Source: JBJXFY01 sp046155815
GTDB taxonomy: Bacteria > Verrucomicrobiota > Verrucomicrobiia > Limisphaerales > CAIMTB01
Direction of reading: 5' to 3'
Length of the DNA: 34,012 nucleotides
NCBI GenBank assembly: GCA_046155815.1
Contig: JBJXFY010000150.1
Span: forward strand, 1-34,012
A model generated the notes under the pieces. That model saw only the letters and a list, made by a program, of their open reading frames with translations. It made no database searches and was not told the origin of the DNA. Shown here piece after piece: positions 16,885-24,343 of the stretch (the stretch's first letter is position 1; each line of letters begins with the position of its first letter). The position numbers were made by a program, and so were the translations under genes.

Positions 16885-17485
16885 AATAAAACTCGACGAC
16901 CGCCTGCTCGTTGGCGATGGGGTTGATGTCCGCGCGCGCCGGGAGGCGGACGACGGAGCCCTTCAGCGCATCCCGGTCAAGGGTGAGCCAGTCGGGCACG
17001 GCGCGGCTGGTGGAGAGCTCAAGGCCACGGAGCGCGAGCTGCCGGGACGCATTGCCCTCGCGGATGCCCACGACATCGCCCGGGCGCAGGGCGCAGGAGG
17101 CGATGCTGACCTTGCGGCCGTTCACCTTCACATGGCCATGATTGATGAACTGGCGGGCACCCGGGCGGGTGGCGGCGAGGCCGAGATTGTACACCACGCT
17201 GTCGAGCCGCGTCTCGAGGATGCGAAGCATGGTTTCGCCGGTGACGCCGCGCTGGCCGACGGCCTTCTCATACACGCGGCGGAACTGGCGCTCCATCAGG
17301 CCATAAAAATAGCGGAGCTTCTGTTTTTCGATCAGGCCAAGGCCGTAGTCGGAAACCTTGCGGCGGGACCGCGCGCCATGCTGGCCGGGCGGGTAGTTCT
17401 TCTTGCCTTCCTTCTTGGAACTGGCCATGACCGCAACGCCGAAGCGGCGGTTGATGCGGTTGCGGGGACCGGTGTAGCGAGCCAT
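16877..17485 (-). CDS. rpsD: 30S ribosomal protein S4
   Basis: A 202-residue primary 16S rRNA binder that starts assembly of the 30S body; in several bacteria it also represses its own operon. The N-terminus MARYTGPRNRINRRFG is followed by YPPGQHGARSRRKVSDYG. It lacks the Cys4 zinc knuckle found in some S4 proteins, so it is the zinc-free type. The S4 RNA-binding domain covers about 92-155 with RLDSVVYNLGLAATRPGARQ and INHGHVKVNGRKV. The ending EQAVVEFYSR is normal. It lies 21 bases after rpsK. The stop region can pair with the rpoA leader. Confidence 0.97.
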   Translation of the reverse strand: MARYTGPRNRINRRFGVAVMASSKKEGKKNYPPGQHGARSRRKVSDYGLGLIEKQKLRYFYGLMERQFRRVYEKAVGQRGVTGETMLRILETRLDSVVYNLGLAATRPGARQFINHGHVKVNGRKVSIASCALRPGDVVGIREGNASRQLALRGLELSTSRAVPDWLTLDRDALKGSVVRLPARADINPIANEQAVVEFYSR

Positions 17486-17506
17486 GTGAGTGGAAAAGGG
17501 ATTGGA

Positions 17507-18100
17507 CTAGACGCGGCGCTTCTTGCGTGGACGGCAGCCGTTGTGGGGCACAGGGGTGACGTCCTTGATCGTGGAAATTTCGAGGCCGATGGCCTGGAGC
17601 GCGCGGATTGCGGACTCGCGGCCGGAACCTGGGCCCTTCACGCGGACCTCGACTTCCTTCATGCCGTGGGACATCGCCTGGCGGGCGGCGTCCTGGGCGA
17701 CCTGCTGGGCGGCGAAGGCCGTGCTCTTGCGGGAGCCGCGAAAGCCGACGCGCCCGGCGCAGGACCAGCCGATGAGGTTGCCCTGCATGTCGGTGATGGA
17801 AACCTGGGTGTTGTTGAACGTGGCCAGGATGTTGGCAACACCACTGGTGACGTTCTTGGAGCCCTTGGCCGTGATGATCTTGGCCGGACCCACGTCAGTG
17901 CCGAGCAGCTCGGCGGCGGTGGGGGCGGCGGCCGGAGCTGGTACGGCGGCTCCGGCCGCCGCCCGCGCCCCCGCTTCGCCTGCCGGCGCTGGATCTGCGA
18001 GGGTGCCGGTCGCGGCCGCGGCCGCCTTCTTGGCACGCGCGGGCTTGGCTTCGGCGCCTTCGCCCTTGGCGGGCTTCTTGGTCTCGGGGGAATCAGCCAT
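17507..18100 (-). CDS. rpsK: 30S ribosomal protein S11, with Ala/Pro-rich N-terminal extension
   Basis: A 197-residue platform protein of the 30S subunit; E. coli S11 has 129 residues. The conserved core starts near residue 79 (KGSKNVTSGVANILATFNNT) and includes GFRGSRKSTAFAAQ, VKGPGSGRESAIRAL and the terminal PHNGCRPRKKRRV. The first 70-75 residues are low complexity: a Lys/Glu/Ala part (KKPAKGEGAEAKPARAKK) and then an Ala/Pro/Gly part. The ATG at 18100 is 12 bases after the rpsM stop. I saw no internal ATG close to the core that would give a normal-length S11, so the tail is probably translated. It should protrude from the solvent side and be disordered. Confidence 0.96.
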   Translation of the reverse strand: MADSPETKKPAKGEGAEAKPARAKKAAAAATGTLADPAPAGEAGARAAAGAAVPAPAAAPTAAELLGTDVGPAKIITAKGSKNVTSGVANILATFNNTQVSITDMQGNLIGWSCAGRVGFRGSRKSTAFAAQQVAQDAARQAMSHGMKEVEVRVKGPGSGRESAIRALQAIGLEISTIKDVTPVPHNGCRPRKKRRV

Positions 18101-18112
18101 GAAATGCAGCGG

Positions 18113-18508
18113 TTAGTGGATGCCGGTCTTCGCGTTGGGATTGCGCTGCACGCCGACAGTCTTGCGCGGTCCCTTGCGGGTGCGGGCGTTGGTCTGGGTG
18201 CGCTGGCCTCGAACGGGCAGGCCGCGCAGATGGCGAACGCCGCGGTAGCACTTGATGCCTTGGAGGCGCTTGAGGTTGAGGCCGATCTCACGGCGCAGGT
18301 CGCCCTCGATGACGTAGCCAGCCTGCTGGATGGCACCGACGATGTGGGAGATCTGCTGCTCGCTCAGGTCCTTGGCGCGGATGGCGGGATCAATGCCGGC
18401 CTTGGCGAGGATGACCCGCGAATTGGCGGGGCCAAGGCCGTAGACGTAGCGGAGGGCAATGTCGATGCGCTTCTCGCCCGGGATATCAACACCAATGATG
18501 CGTGGCAT
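18113..18508 (-). CDS. rpsM: 30S ribosomal protein S13
   Basis: A 131-residue head protein that contacts the P-site tRNA and bridges to the large subunit; E. coli has 118 residues. Visible motifs are MPRIIGVDIPGEKRIDIAL, YVYGLGPANSRVIL, the helix-two-turn-helix region, and the signature GIKCYRGVRHLRGLPVRGQ followed by RTQTNARTRKGPRKT. The basic C-terminal tail, which reaches the tRNA, is slightly long (NPNAKTGIH ending). It follows rpmJ by 12 bases, the usual order. No Shine-Dalgarno motif is visible. Confidence 0.97.
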   Translation of the reverse strand: MPRIIGVDIPGEKRIDIALRYVYGLGPANSRVILAKAGIDPAIRAKDLSEQQISHIVGAIQQAGYVIEGDLRREIGLNLKRLQGIKCYRGVRHLRGLPVRGQRTQTNARTRKGPRKTVGVQRNPNAKTGIH

Positions 18509-18520
18509 GGTCGGTCAGGT

Positions 18521-18634
18521 TCAGCCTTGGCGCTGTTTATGGCGGGAGTTCGAGCAGATGACCCGAATCACGCCCTTGCGCCGGACGATTTTGCAGTTCT
18601 CGCAGATTTTTTTCACCGAAGCTCGTACTTTCAT
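18521..18634 (-). CDS. rpmJ: 50S ribosomal protein L36 (zinc-ribbon form)
   Basis: A 37-residue protein: MKVRASVKKICENCKIVRRK and then GVIRVICSNSRHKQRQG. C11, C14, C27 and H32 form the CCCH zinc ribbon, so this is the zinc-binding (C+) type. L36 sits near the peptidyl transferase region and stabilises 23S rRNA folding. It lies between map and rpsM; infA, often found just upstream of rpmJ, is missing, since the 40-base spacer to map is too short to hold it. Confidence 0.96.
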   Translation of the reverse strand: MKVRASVKKICENCKIVRRKGVIRVICSNSRHKQRQG

Positions 18635-18674
18635 GACTCGCTAAAAATGAATCGTGCCGGCGGGGCGGCAATTC

Positions 18675-19487
18675 TCAAGCCGCCGCCAGCACGGGTTCCA
18701 CCAGAGCCGGCCGCCCGGCCACCACCCCGCCGTCCGGTTCGTGGACGGTAAGAATCTCGGGATCGCCTTCGGTCACCAGGACCGTGTGCTCAAAATGGGC
18801 GGAACTTTTACCATCAGCCGTGACCACCGTCCAGCCGTCATTCAGCACGCGGACTTCCTTCACGCCGGCGTTCACCATCGGCTCAATCGCCAAGGTCATG
18901 CCGGGCCGCAGCCGGGGAGAGGCCTTGCCGCGCTCCACAAAGTTGGGAACCTGCGGCTCCTCATGGACCTTGCGACCGACGCCGTGGCCGACGAACTCGC
19001 GAACGATGCTGTAACCGTGCGCCTCCACAAATTCCTGCACGGCGCGGGAAATGTCGCAGACGCGGTGACCAGCACGAGCTTGGGCGACACCTAGGCCGAG
19101 CGCACGCTCGGTCACGTCAAGCAGGCGCTGGGTCTCCAAGCTGCAGCCGCCCACTGGAACGGTCAGCGCGTTGTCCCCTACGAAGCCACCGAACAGGACA
19201 CCCACGTCCAAGCTCACCGTATCCCCGAACACCAGCCGCCGAGGCCCCGCGAGGCCATGCACAACCTCCTCGTTCACGGAAATGCAGACGTGGCACGGGT
19301 ACTTTCGGTAGCCGAGGAAGGCGCTGCGGGAGCCGTGTGCGCGCAGCCGTTCCGCGGCGTACGCGTCCACGTCCCGCGTCGTCATTCCGGGCTGCACGCA
19401 TGCCGCGACTTCCTCCAGAACGCGACGCGCCACACGGCAGGCCTGCCGCATCGCTTGGACTTCGCGGGGAGTTTTCACCGGAATCAT
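18675..19487 (-). CDS. map: Type I methionine aminopeptidase
   Basis: A 270-residue cytosolic metalloprotease that removes the initiator Met from new proteins with a small second residue. All five metal ligands of the pita-bread fold are present and in register with E. coli: D94 (SLDVG), D105 (GDNA), H168 (GHGVG), E202 (IEPM) and E233 (FEHT). The substrate-contacting His residues H77 and H175 are also kept. It has no N-terminal zinc-finger extension, so it is the short bacterial type Ia. The C-terminus runs about 20 residues past the catalytic core. It follows secY after a 91-base spacer with a hairpin; adk, often found between secY and map, is not here. Confidence 0.96.
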   Translation of the reverse strand: MIPVKTPREVQAMRQACRVARRVLEEVAACVQPGMTTRDVDAYAAERLRAHGSRSAFLGYRKYPCHVCISVNEEVVHGLAGPRRLVFGDTVSLDVGVLFGGFVGDNALTVPVGGCSLETQRLLDVTERALGLGVAQARAGHRVCDISRAVQEFVEAHGYSIVREFVGHGVGRKVHEEPQVPNFVERGKASPRLRPGMTLAIEPMVNAGVKEVRVLNDGWTVVTADGKSSAHFEHTVLVTEGDPEILTVHEPDGGVVAGRPALVEPVLAAA

Positions 19488-19550
19488 GACCGGTCCGCCG
19501 GGCAGGCGCTGGATGGATGGATTTTCACCGACTGTGGTGTTTCAGGCTAC

Positions 19551-19574
19551 GGCCGCGAGCACCCGCGCGCGGCC
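19551..19574 (-). promoter_or_regulatory. Hairpin in the secY-map spacer
   Basis: GGCCGCG (19551-19557) pairs with CGCGGCC (19568-19574), 7 bp with a 10-base loop, within the 91-base spacer and about 60 bases before the map start. No U-tract follows on the - strand transcript, so it is not an intrinsic terminator. It could be an attenuator, a processing site or chance in GC-rich DNA. Confidence 0.3.
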
Positions 19575-19578
19575 CGGA

Positions 19579-20958
19579 CTAAAAGCGTCCGCGCACCTTC
19601 CCCTTTTTGAGGAATCCATCGTAGTGGCGGTTGAGCAGGTACGTCTCCATTTGTCGGAGCGTGTCGAGGAGCACGCCGACGGTGATAAGGATGCTGGTGC
19701 CGCCAAAGAACGTGGCGACCACGAACGGCACATCCATGAGCCGGTAGAGCAGCACCGGGAAGATAGCGATTGCCGCGAGGAACAGGGCACCTGCCAACGT
19801 GAGGCGGCTCATGGCCCAGTGCAGGAAGTCGCTCGTGGCCTGGCCGGGCCGGACGCCAGGAATGTAACCGCCATGCTTCTTCAGGTCGTCGGCGATCTGG
19901 ATCTCGTTGAACATCGTGGCAACCCAGAAGTACGAGAAGAAGATGATCATGCCCGCCTCGAGCGTGAAGTACGCCCAGCTCGGATAGGCGATGAAAGCGG
20001 CCAGATCGGACAGGATCTTCAGGTTGAAGGCCCGGCCGGCCATGCTGAGACCCTTCTCGGGGAACATCAGGATGGCCTGGGCGAAGATGATCGGCATGAC
20101 GCCGGCATAGTTCACGCGCAGAGGCAGGAAACTGCTCCCGCCCGGCACCACCTTGCGGCCGACAGAGCGCTGCGCGTATTGCACGGGAATCTTCCGCAGA
20201 GCCTGGGTCACGGCGATCACCGCGGCCACGACCGCAACCAGCAGCAGCACCAGTGCGACCGCATGGAAGAAACCCTTGCCGCCCTCGCCGCCGGGCGGGT
20301 TAAACATGCGCCACACCTCCTGCAGGGTCATGGGCAGGCGGGCGAGGATGCCGATGGTGATGATCAAGGACACACCGTTGCCGATGCCGCGGTCCGTGAT
20401 CTGTTCGCCCAGCCAGACCAACAGCATGGCCGCGGTGGTCAGCAGCAGCACCGTCTGGATGCGGTACCACCAGATGGGTTCCATGATGACAAGGCTGCCC
20501 TCGAAGCCTTGGAAGAGCGCATCCGGCCGCTCCCAGCCCACAGCCATGAAGAAGCCCTGCCCAAGGCAGAGCAGCAGGGTGAGATAGCGGCTGTACTGGG
20601 CGATCTTCATGCGCCCGCCCTCCTCGCGCGCCATTTTGCTAATGCTCGGCACAAGTGCGCCAAGGAGCTGGATGATGATGGTGGCGGAGATGTAGGGCAT
20701 GATGCCCAGCGCGCCGAGGGCGCAGCGCTCCAAGGCGCCGCCGGTGAACATGCTGTACATGCCCATCAGCGAGGAGCCGCCGGCCTGCTGGGCGGCCTCG
20801 GTCAGGAAGGCGGTCAGCTTCGCGCCGTCCAAGCCCGGCAGCGGGATGATGGCAATCAGACGGCAGACGGCCAGGATGCCGATCGTGAACAGAATTCGCG
20901 ACCGAAGCTCCGGAATCTGGAAGCAATTCGCGAACGTCTGGAAAATGCGGCGGACCAT
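19579..20958 (-). CDS. secY: Preprotein translocase subunit SecY
   Basis: A 459-residue protein with ten transmembrane helices forming the SecYEG channel, through which the signal-peptide proteins at the left end of this window would be exported. Start ATG 20958 gives the standard MVRRIFQTFANCFQIPELR. Visible marks are the plug/TM2 region, LGALGIMPYISATIIIQLL, the cytoplasmic loop QRSVGRKVVPGGSSFLPLRV, the large C5 loop region with DDLKKHGGYIPGVRPGQAT, and the final TVGVLLDTLRQMETYLLNRH followed by YDGFLKKGKVRGRF. It lies 22 bases after rplO, as in the spc operon. The frame is open further upstream, but those residues are non-hydrophobic and overlap rplO. Confidence 0.97.
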   Translation of the reverse strand: MVRRIFQTFANCFQIPELRSRILFTIGILAVCRLIAIIPLPGLDGAKLTAFLTEAAQQAGGSSLMGMYSMFTGGALERCALGALGIMPYISATIIIQLLGALVPSISKMAREEGGRMKIAQYSRYLTLLLCLGQGFFMAVGWERPDALFQGFEGSLVIMEPIWWYRIQTVLLLTTAAMLLVWLGEQITDRGIGNGVSLIITIGILARLPMTLQEVWRMFNPPGGEGGKGFFHAVALVLLLVAVVAAVIAVTQALRKIPVQYAQRSVGRKVVPGGSSFLPLRVNYAGVMPIIFAQAILMFPEKGLSMAGRAFNLKILSDLAAFIAYPSWAYFTLEAGMIIFFSYFWVATMFNEIQIADDLKKHGGYIPGVRPGQATSDFLHWAMSRLTLAGALFLAAIAIFPVLLYRLMDVPFVVATFFGGTSILITVGVLLDTLRQMETYLLNRHYDGFLKKGKVRGRF

Positions 20959-20980
20959 GCGCGGGCGGGGCGGCAGTGAA

Positions 20981-21457
20981 TCAGGCCGCCGAAGCCGGGG
21001 ACGCGGAGGGCGCCTCGACGAGACGGCACTCGCCGCCAGCCTTGGCGATCTTGTCGCGCGCGCCGCCGCTGAACGCATGAGCCACCACAACGAGCCTGCG
21101 GGTCAGCTCGCCGTTGCCGAGTATCTTGATGCCATCGGCGGGGCCGGTGGCGAGGCGGTGCTTCCGCAGGAGCGCCTCGTCCACCACGGTGCCCTCGTCG
21201 AAGCGGTTGAGCTTCGTGAGGTTCACTGCAAGGTAGCGTATCTTGAAGGCGGCGTTGTTAAAGCCGCGCTTGGGAATCCGGCGGATGAGCGGCATCTGGC
21301 CACCCTCGAACCCGATGCGGATGCTGCTGCCGGAGCGGGCCGACTGGCCTTTGCCGCCACGGGAGGAGGTCTTGCCGTGGCCGCTGGATTCGCCTTTGCC
21401 CAGGCGCTTTTTGGGGTGCCGCGCGCCAGGTCGCGGCTTCAAGGTGTGCAGACGCAT
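20981..21457 (-). CDS. rplO: 50S ribosomal protein L15
   Basis: A 158-residue large-subunit assembly protein; E. coli has 144. The ATG at 21457 gives MRLHTLKPRPGARHPKKRLG followed by the basic, glycine-rich arm GHGKTSSRGGKGQSARSG, which threads into 23S rRNA. The second half has FEGGQMPLIRRIPKRGF and the C-terminal KILGNGELTRRLVVVAHAFS domain. It starts only 10 bases after rpsE. In many bacteria rpmD (L30) separates these two genes; here there is no room for it. Confidence 0.96.
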   Translation of the reverse strand: MRLHTLKPRPGARHPKKRLGKGESSGHGKTSSRGGKGQSARSGSSIRIGFEGGQMPLIRRIPKRGFNNAAFKIRYLAVNLTKLNRFDEGTVVDEALLRKHRLATGPADGIKILGNGELTRRLVVVAHAFSGGARDKIAKAGGECRLVEAPSASPASAA

Positions 21458-21467
21458 GGGAAGATCT

Positions 21468-22151
21468 TCAGTTCTGGATGGGGGCCGGACGGAGGCCGCG
21501 GGCTCGGAGGATGTCGTCGCGCAGGCGTAGGCGGCGCAGCCCGGCAAGAGTGGCCTTGGCCACATTGGCGGCGTTCTTGGAGCCTAGCGACTTGCTCAGC
21601 ACGTTGCGAACGCCGGCAACCTCAAGCACGGCGCGGACGGTCTTGCCCGCAATCAGTCCGGTACCCTGACTGGCTGGCTTGAGCAGGACACGGGCGCCGT
21701 CAAACTCGGAAAAGATCTCGTGAGGGATGGTATGCTCCCCGATGGAGACGCTGAGCATCGCCTGACGGGCCACTTGGGTGCCCTTTTTGATCGCCTCGGC
21801 CACTTCGGCAGCCTTGCCCAGCCCGATTCCAACGCGGCCCTTGCGATCGCCGACAACGATGAGCGCGCTGAAACTGAAGCGGCGTCCGCCCTTCACAACC
21901 TTTGCCGAGCGGTTGATGTAGAGCACCTTTTCGGCGAACTCACTGGTCTTGTCGCCGTCGCCGCCGGGGCCGCCAGGACGTCCGCGCCGCGGACCGCCAC
22001 GGCCGCGGTCACCGCCGCCGCCCGGACCGCCACGGCCGCGCCCAAATCCGCCACGGCCGCCACCACCGCCGCCGCCACCGAAGCTAGCGGGGCGTGATTC
22101 GACGGCTGGCACCGTGGGCGCCTTGCTCGCACTGTTCACTTGATCGGACAC
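21468..22151 (-). CDS. rpsE: 30S ribosomal protein S5, with Gly/Arg-rich N-terminal extension
   Basis: A 227-residue protein of the decoding-site entry channel; E. coli S5 has 167. The core begins near residue 70 (SEFAEKVLYINRSAKVVKGG), includes FSFSALIVVGDRKGRVGIGLGKA and PASQGTGLIAGKTVRAVLEV, and ends normally. Residues 1-24 are polar, and about 25-67 are nearly all Gly, Arg and Pro (GGRGGFGRGRGGPGGGG and similar), like eukaryotic RGG boxes. The start is a GTG at 22151, 14 bases after rplR; I saw no better start next to the core. On DNA level the tail is a low-complexity stretch (about 21950-22080, + strand view) with CCGCCACGGCCG three times. Confidence 0.95.
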   Translation of the reverse strand: MSDQVNSASKAPTVPAVESRPASFGGGGGGGGRGGFGRGRGGPGGGGDRGRGGPRRGRPGGPGGDGDKTSEFAEKVLYINRSAKVVKGGRRFSFSALIVVGDRKGRVGIGLGKAAEVAEAIKKGTQVARQAMLSVSIGEHTIPHEIFSEFDGARVLLKPASQGTGLIAGKTVRAVLEVAGVRNVLSKSLGSKNAANVAKATLAGLRRLRLRDDILRARGLRPAPIQN

Positions 22152-22165
22152 GTTGCTTTTCTTGG

Positions 22166-22531
22166 TTAGAACTTGAGGCCGGCCTCGCGCGCGGCATCCG
22201 CCAGCGCCGCGACCTTGCCATGATACTTGGCCGCTCCGCGGTCGAAGACGACCTCGCTGATGCCGGCAGCCTTCGCGGCGTCCGCGGCGAGTCCTCCCAC
22301 GATCTTCGCGGAGGCGACATTGGCCTTCAGGGGGACGGCCGCTGCGGCGGCCTTGCGGCGACTGGAAGCGGACGCGAGTGTCAACCCGCGCTCGTCATCA
22401 ATGAACTGCACGTAAATGTGCTGGCCGCTAAATTTCACGCTCATGCGCGGCCGAACCGATGTGCCGGATACGCGTTGCCGGACACGCCAGTGGCGCCGGC
22501 GGGCGAGGTCGAGTTTTTTGGAGATGTTCAT
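22166..22531 (-). CDS. rplR: 50S ribosomal protein L18
   Basis: A 121-residue 5S rRNA-binding protein of the central protuberance. The basic N-terminus (KKLDLARRRHWRVRQRVSGT), SVRPRMSVKFSGQHIYVQFI, and the C-terminal FDRGAAKYHGKVAALADAAREAG are all standard; E. coli has 117 residues. It starts 47 bases after rplF, one of the longer spacers in the block. AGAAGG lies upstream but only 3 bases from the ATG, which is too close for a good ribosome binding site. Confidence 0.96.
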   Translation of the reverse strand: MNISKKLDLARRRHWRVRQRVSGTSVRPRMSVKFSGQHIYVQFIDDERGLTLASASSRRKAAAAAVPLKANVASAKIVGGLAADAAKAAGISEVVFDRGAAKYHGKVAALADAAREAGLKF

Positions 22532-22578
22532 GTGCCTTCTAAGGGCGAACGGGAATGGCCGTTACGCCGGGTCACGGA

Positions 22579-23115
22579 TTATTGGACCGTCTTGCCTTCC
22601 TTGCGCTTCACGCGCTCGTCGCTGTAGCGCACGCCCTTGCCCTTGTAGGGCTCCGGCGGGTAGTAGCTGCGGATTTCCGCCGCCACCTGACCGACGCGCT
22701 GACGGTCCGGGCCCTCAACGGTGATCTTGGTGTTTTCCTCGACCGTAATCTTGATCTGTTCGGGGATGGCGAAATGGACGGGGTGCGAATAGCCCAGGCT
22801 GAGATTGAGCACCTTGCCCTGCACGGCGGCCTTGAAGCCGACGCCTTGGATCTCGAGCTTCTTGACAAAGCCTTCGGACACGCCCCGGACCATGTTGCTG
22901 GCAACGGCGCGGGAGAGACCGTGGAAGGCCCTGGACTGCGCCGCGTCATCGGGGCGGCGGAACACCACGGTACCGTTCTCGATTACGGCCTCGGTACGGC
23001 CCGGGAGGGTGAAGGCCAAGCGGCCCTTCGGCCCCTCCACGTGCAGGTCGCGACCCTTAACCTCGACCTTGACCTTGGCCGGGATGGGAACGGGAGTCTT
23101 GCCAATTCGGGACAT
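22579..23115 (-). CDS. rplF: 50S ribosomal protein L6
   Basis: A 178-residue protein binding 23S rRNA near the sarcin-ricin loop and factor-binding site. ATG 23115 gives MSRIGKTPVPIPAKVKVEVK, the normal L6 start. Two repeated alpha/beta domains follow, with NMVRGVSEGFVKKLEIQGVG near the domain junction. The C-terminal signature PEPYKGKGVRYSDERVKRKE carries the conserved PYKGKG motif. Thirteen bases separate it from rpsH; no Shine-Dalgarno motif is seen. Confidence 0.97.
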   Translation of the reverse strand: MSRIGKTPVPIPAKVKVEVKGRDLHVEGPKGRLAFTLPGRTEAVIENGTVVFRRPDDAAQSRAFHGLSRAVASNMVRGVSEGFVKKLEIQGVGFKAAVQGKVLNLSLGYSHPVHFAIPEQIKITVEENTKITVEGPDRQRVGQVAAEIRSYYPPEPYKGKGVRYSDERVKRKEGKTVQ

Positions 23116-23128
23116 AGGGGGACGATGA

Positions 23129-23518
23129 TTACCAGATGGAACAGAGGAGCTCGCCGCCCACGTTCTGCTTGCGGGCTTCGTCACCGGTCATGATGCCGGA
23201 CGAGGTGGAGAGAATGATGACGCCGAGCCCGCCGCGGATGCGGGGAATCTTCCCGGCGGGCACGAAGAGGCGGCGACCGGGCGTGCTGAGGCGACGCAGC
23301 CCTTCGATCACCGGCTGGCGGCCCTGATACTTCAGGGTGAGCCGGAGGCTCTTGCGGGCGGCGCCCTCGACGGCGGTCTCGGCCACGTAGCCCTCACGCT
23401 GAAGGATCCGGGCGATGCCCTCCTTGAGACGCGAGTGCGGGATGGTCACGTTGGGGAGCTGGGCCCGGGACGCGTTGCGCACGCGGGTCAGCATGTCGGC
23501 AATGGGGTCGGAGAACAT
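23129..23518 (-). CDS. rpsH: 30S ribosomal protein S8
   Basis: A 129-residue primary binder of the 16S rRNA central domain, and the regulator of the spc operon in E. coli. The start MFSDPIADMLTRVRNASRAQ and the C-terminal STSSGIMTGDEARKQNVGGE are typical, with GLRRLSTPGRRLFV in the middle. It begins one base after the rpsN stop, so translation is probably coupled. In E. coli S8 binds a mimic site near the rplE start; there are only 4 bases between rplX and rplE here, so any such site would have to lie in coding sequence. Confidence 0.97.
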   Translation of the reverse strand: MFSDPIADMLTRVRNASRAQLPNVTIPHSRLKEGIARILQREGYVAETAVEGAARKSLRLTLKYQGRQPVIEGLRRLSTPGRRLFVPAGKIPRIRGGLGVIILSTSSGIMTGDEARKQNVGGELLCSIW

Positions 23519-23519
23519 G

Positions 23520-23789
23520 TTACCAGCTGGCCTTGATGACGCCGGGGATGAGGCCGTTGAGGGCCATTTCGCGGAAGGTCAGGCGGGAGATGCCGAACTT
23601 GCGGAGGTAGCCGCGCTTGCGGCCGCTCAACTTGCAGCGGTTGGACAGGCGCACGGGACTGGCGTCCTTGGGGAGCTTGGCCAAGCCGGCGTAGTCCTTC
23701 TTCGCCTTGAGTTCGGCGCGCTTGGCGGCGTGCTTCGCCACTGAGGCGCGTTTGCGCTTCTCGCGCTCGATCCATGAAGTCTTGGCCAT
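23520..23789 (-). CDS. rpsN: 30S ribosomal protein S14 (zinc-free form)
   Basis: An 89-residue head protein. It is of the longer type without the two CxxC pairs: only one Cys, in LSNRCKLSGRKRGYLRKFG, followed by ISRLTFREMALNGLIPGVIK. L36 in the same array is the zinc type, so the organism mixes zinc-dependent and zinc-free versions. The gene lies 4 bases after rplE and 1 base before rpsH. Confidence 0.96.
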   Translation of the reverse strand: MAKTSWIEREKRKRASVAKHAAKRAELKAKKDYAGLAKLPKDASPVRLSNRCKLSGRKRGYLRKFGISRLTFREMALNGLIPGVIKASW

Positions 23790-23793
23790 AGCT

Positions 23794-24339
23794 TTATCGG
23801 CCCTCCGCGAACGGCATGCCCATCAGTTTCAACAGCTCCCGCGCCTCTTCGTCGGTGCGCGCGGAGGTGACGATTGTGATGTCCATGCCCTGGGGGCGCT
23901 TGATCTTGTCGAGTTCGATCTCGGGAAAAATGGTCTGCTCCTTGACGCCGAGGGTGTACGAACCCCGGCCATCAAAATGGCGCCCGCTCACGCCGCGGAA
24001 GTCACGGATGCGCGGCAGCGCGGCGGCCACGAGGCGGTCAAAGAACTCGTACATCCGGTCGCGCCGCAGGGTCACCTTGCAGCCGACGGACTGCCCCTTG
24101 CGAAGCTTGAAGTTGGCGATGCTCTTCTTCGCCTTGTTGATGATGGGCTTCTGGCCGGTGATGGCGGCCAGGTCCTTGGCGGCGTCGTCCACGGCGTGCT
24201 TCTCAAGCGAGGCGCTCACGCCCATGTTGACCACGATCTTTTCGATCTGCGGCACCTCATGCACGGAGCCGTAGTCACGGCGGGACCGGAGCGCGGGACG
24301 CACCTCGTCCACATATTTGCGGTAAAGACGGGAGTTCAT
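23794..24339 (-). CDS. rplE: 50S ribosomal protein L5
   Basis: A 181-residue 5S rRNA and P-site tRNA-contacting protein of the central protuberance. ATG 24339 gives MNSRLYRKYVDEVRPALRSR; an in-frame upstream start at 24384 would overlap rplX by 41 bases and add a Pro/Ala-rich leader unlike L5, so I rejected it. Visible motifs: IEKIVVNMGVSASLEKHAVD, TGQKPIINKAKKSIANFKLR, DFRGVSGRHFDGRGSYTLGV and DITIVTSARTDEEARELL. Length agrees with E. coli (179). Confidence 0.97.
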   Translation of the reverse strand: MNSRLYRKYVDEVRPALRSRRDYGSVHEVPQIEKIVVNMGVSASLEKHAVDDAAKDLAAITGQKPIINKAKKSIANFKLRKGQSVGCKVTLRRDRMYEFFDRLVAAALPRIRDFRGVSGRHFDGRGSYTLGVKEQTIFPEIELDKIKRPQGMDITIVTSARTDEEARELLKLMGMPFAEGR

Positions 24340-24343
24340 CGGT

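Noticed and set aside
18635..18674. Possible infA or terminator between map and rpmJ
   Set aside because: Forty bases are too few for infA. A 5-bp stem exists but the T-run lies several bases beyond it, so it is not a convincing terminator.
14277..20979. Several + strand frames of 390-650 codons opposite rlmD, rplQ, rpoA and rpsD-secY
   Set aside because: All run antisense to well-known ribosomal, polymerase and secretion genes and cross their gene borders; their composition is that of shadow frames.
21458..21467. Possible rpmD (L30) between rpsE and rplO
   Set aside because: Only 10 bases separate the genes, and no L30-like sequence was seen in other frames there.
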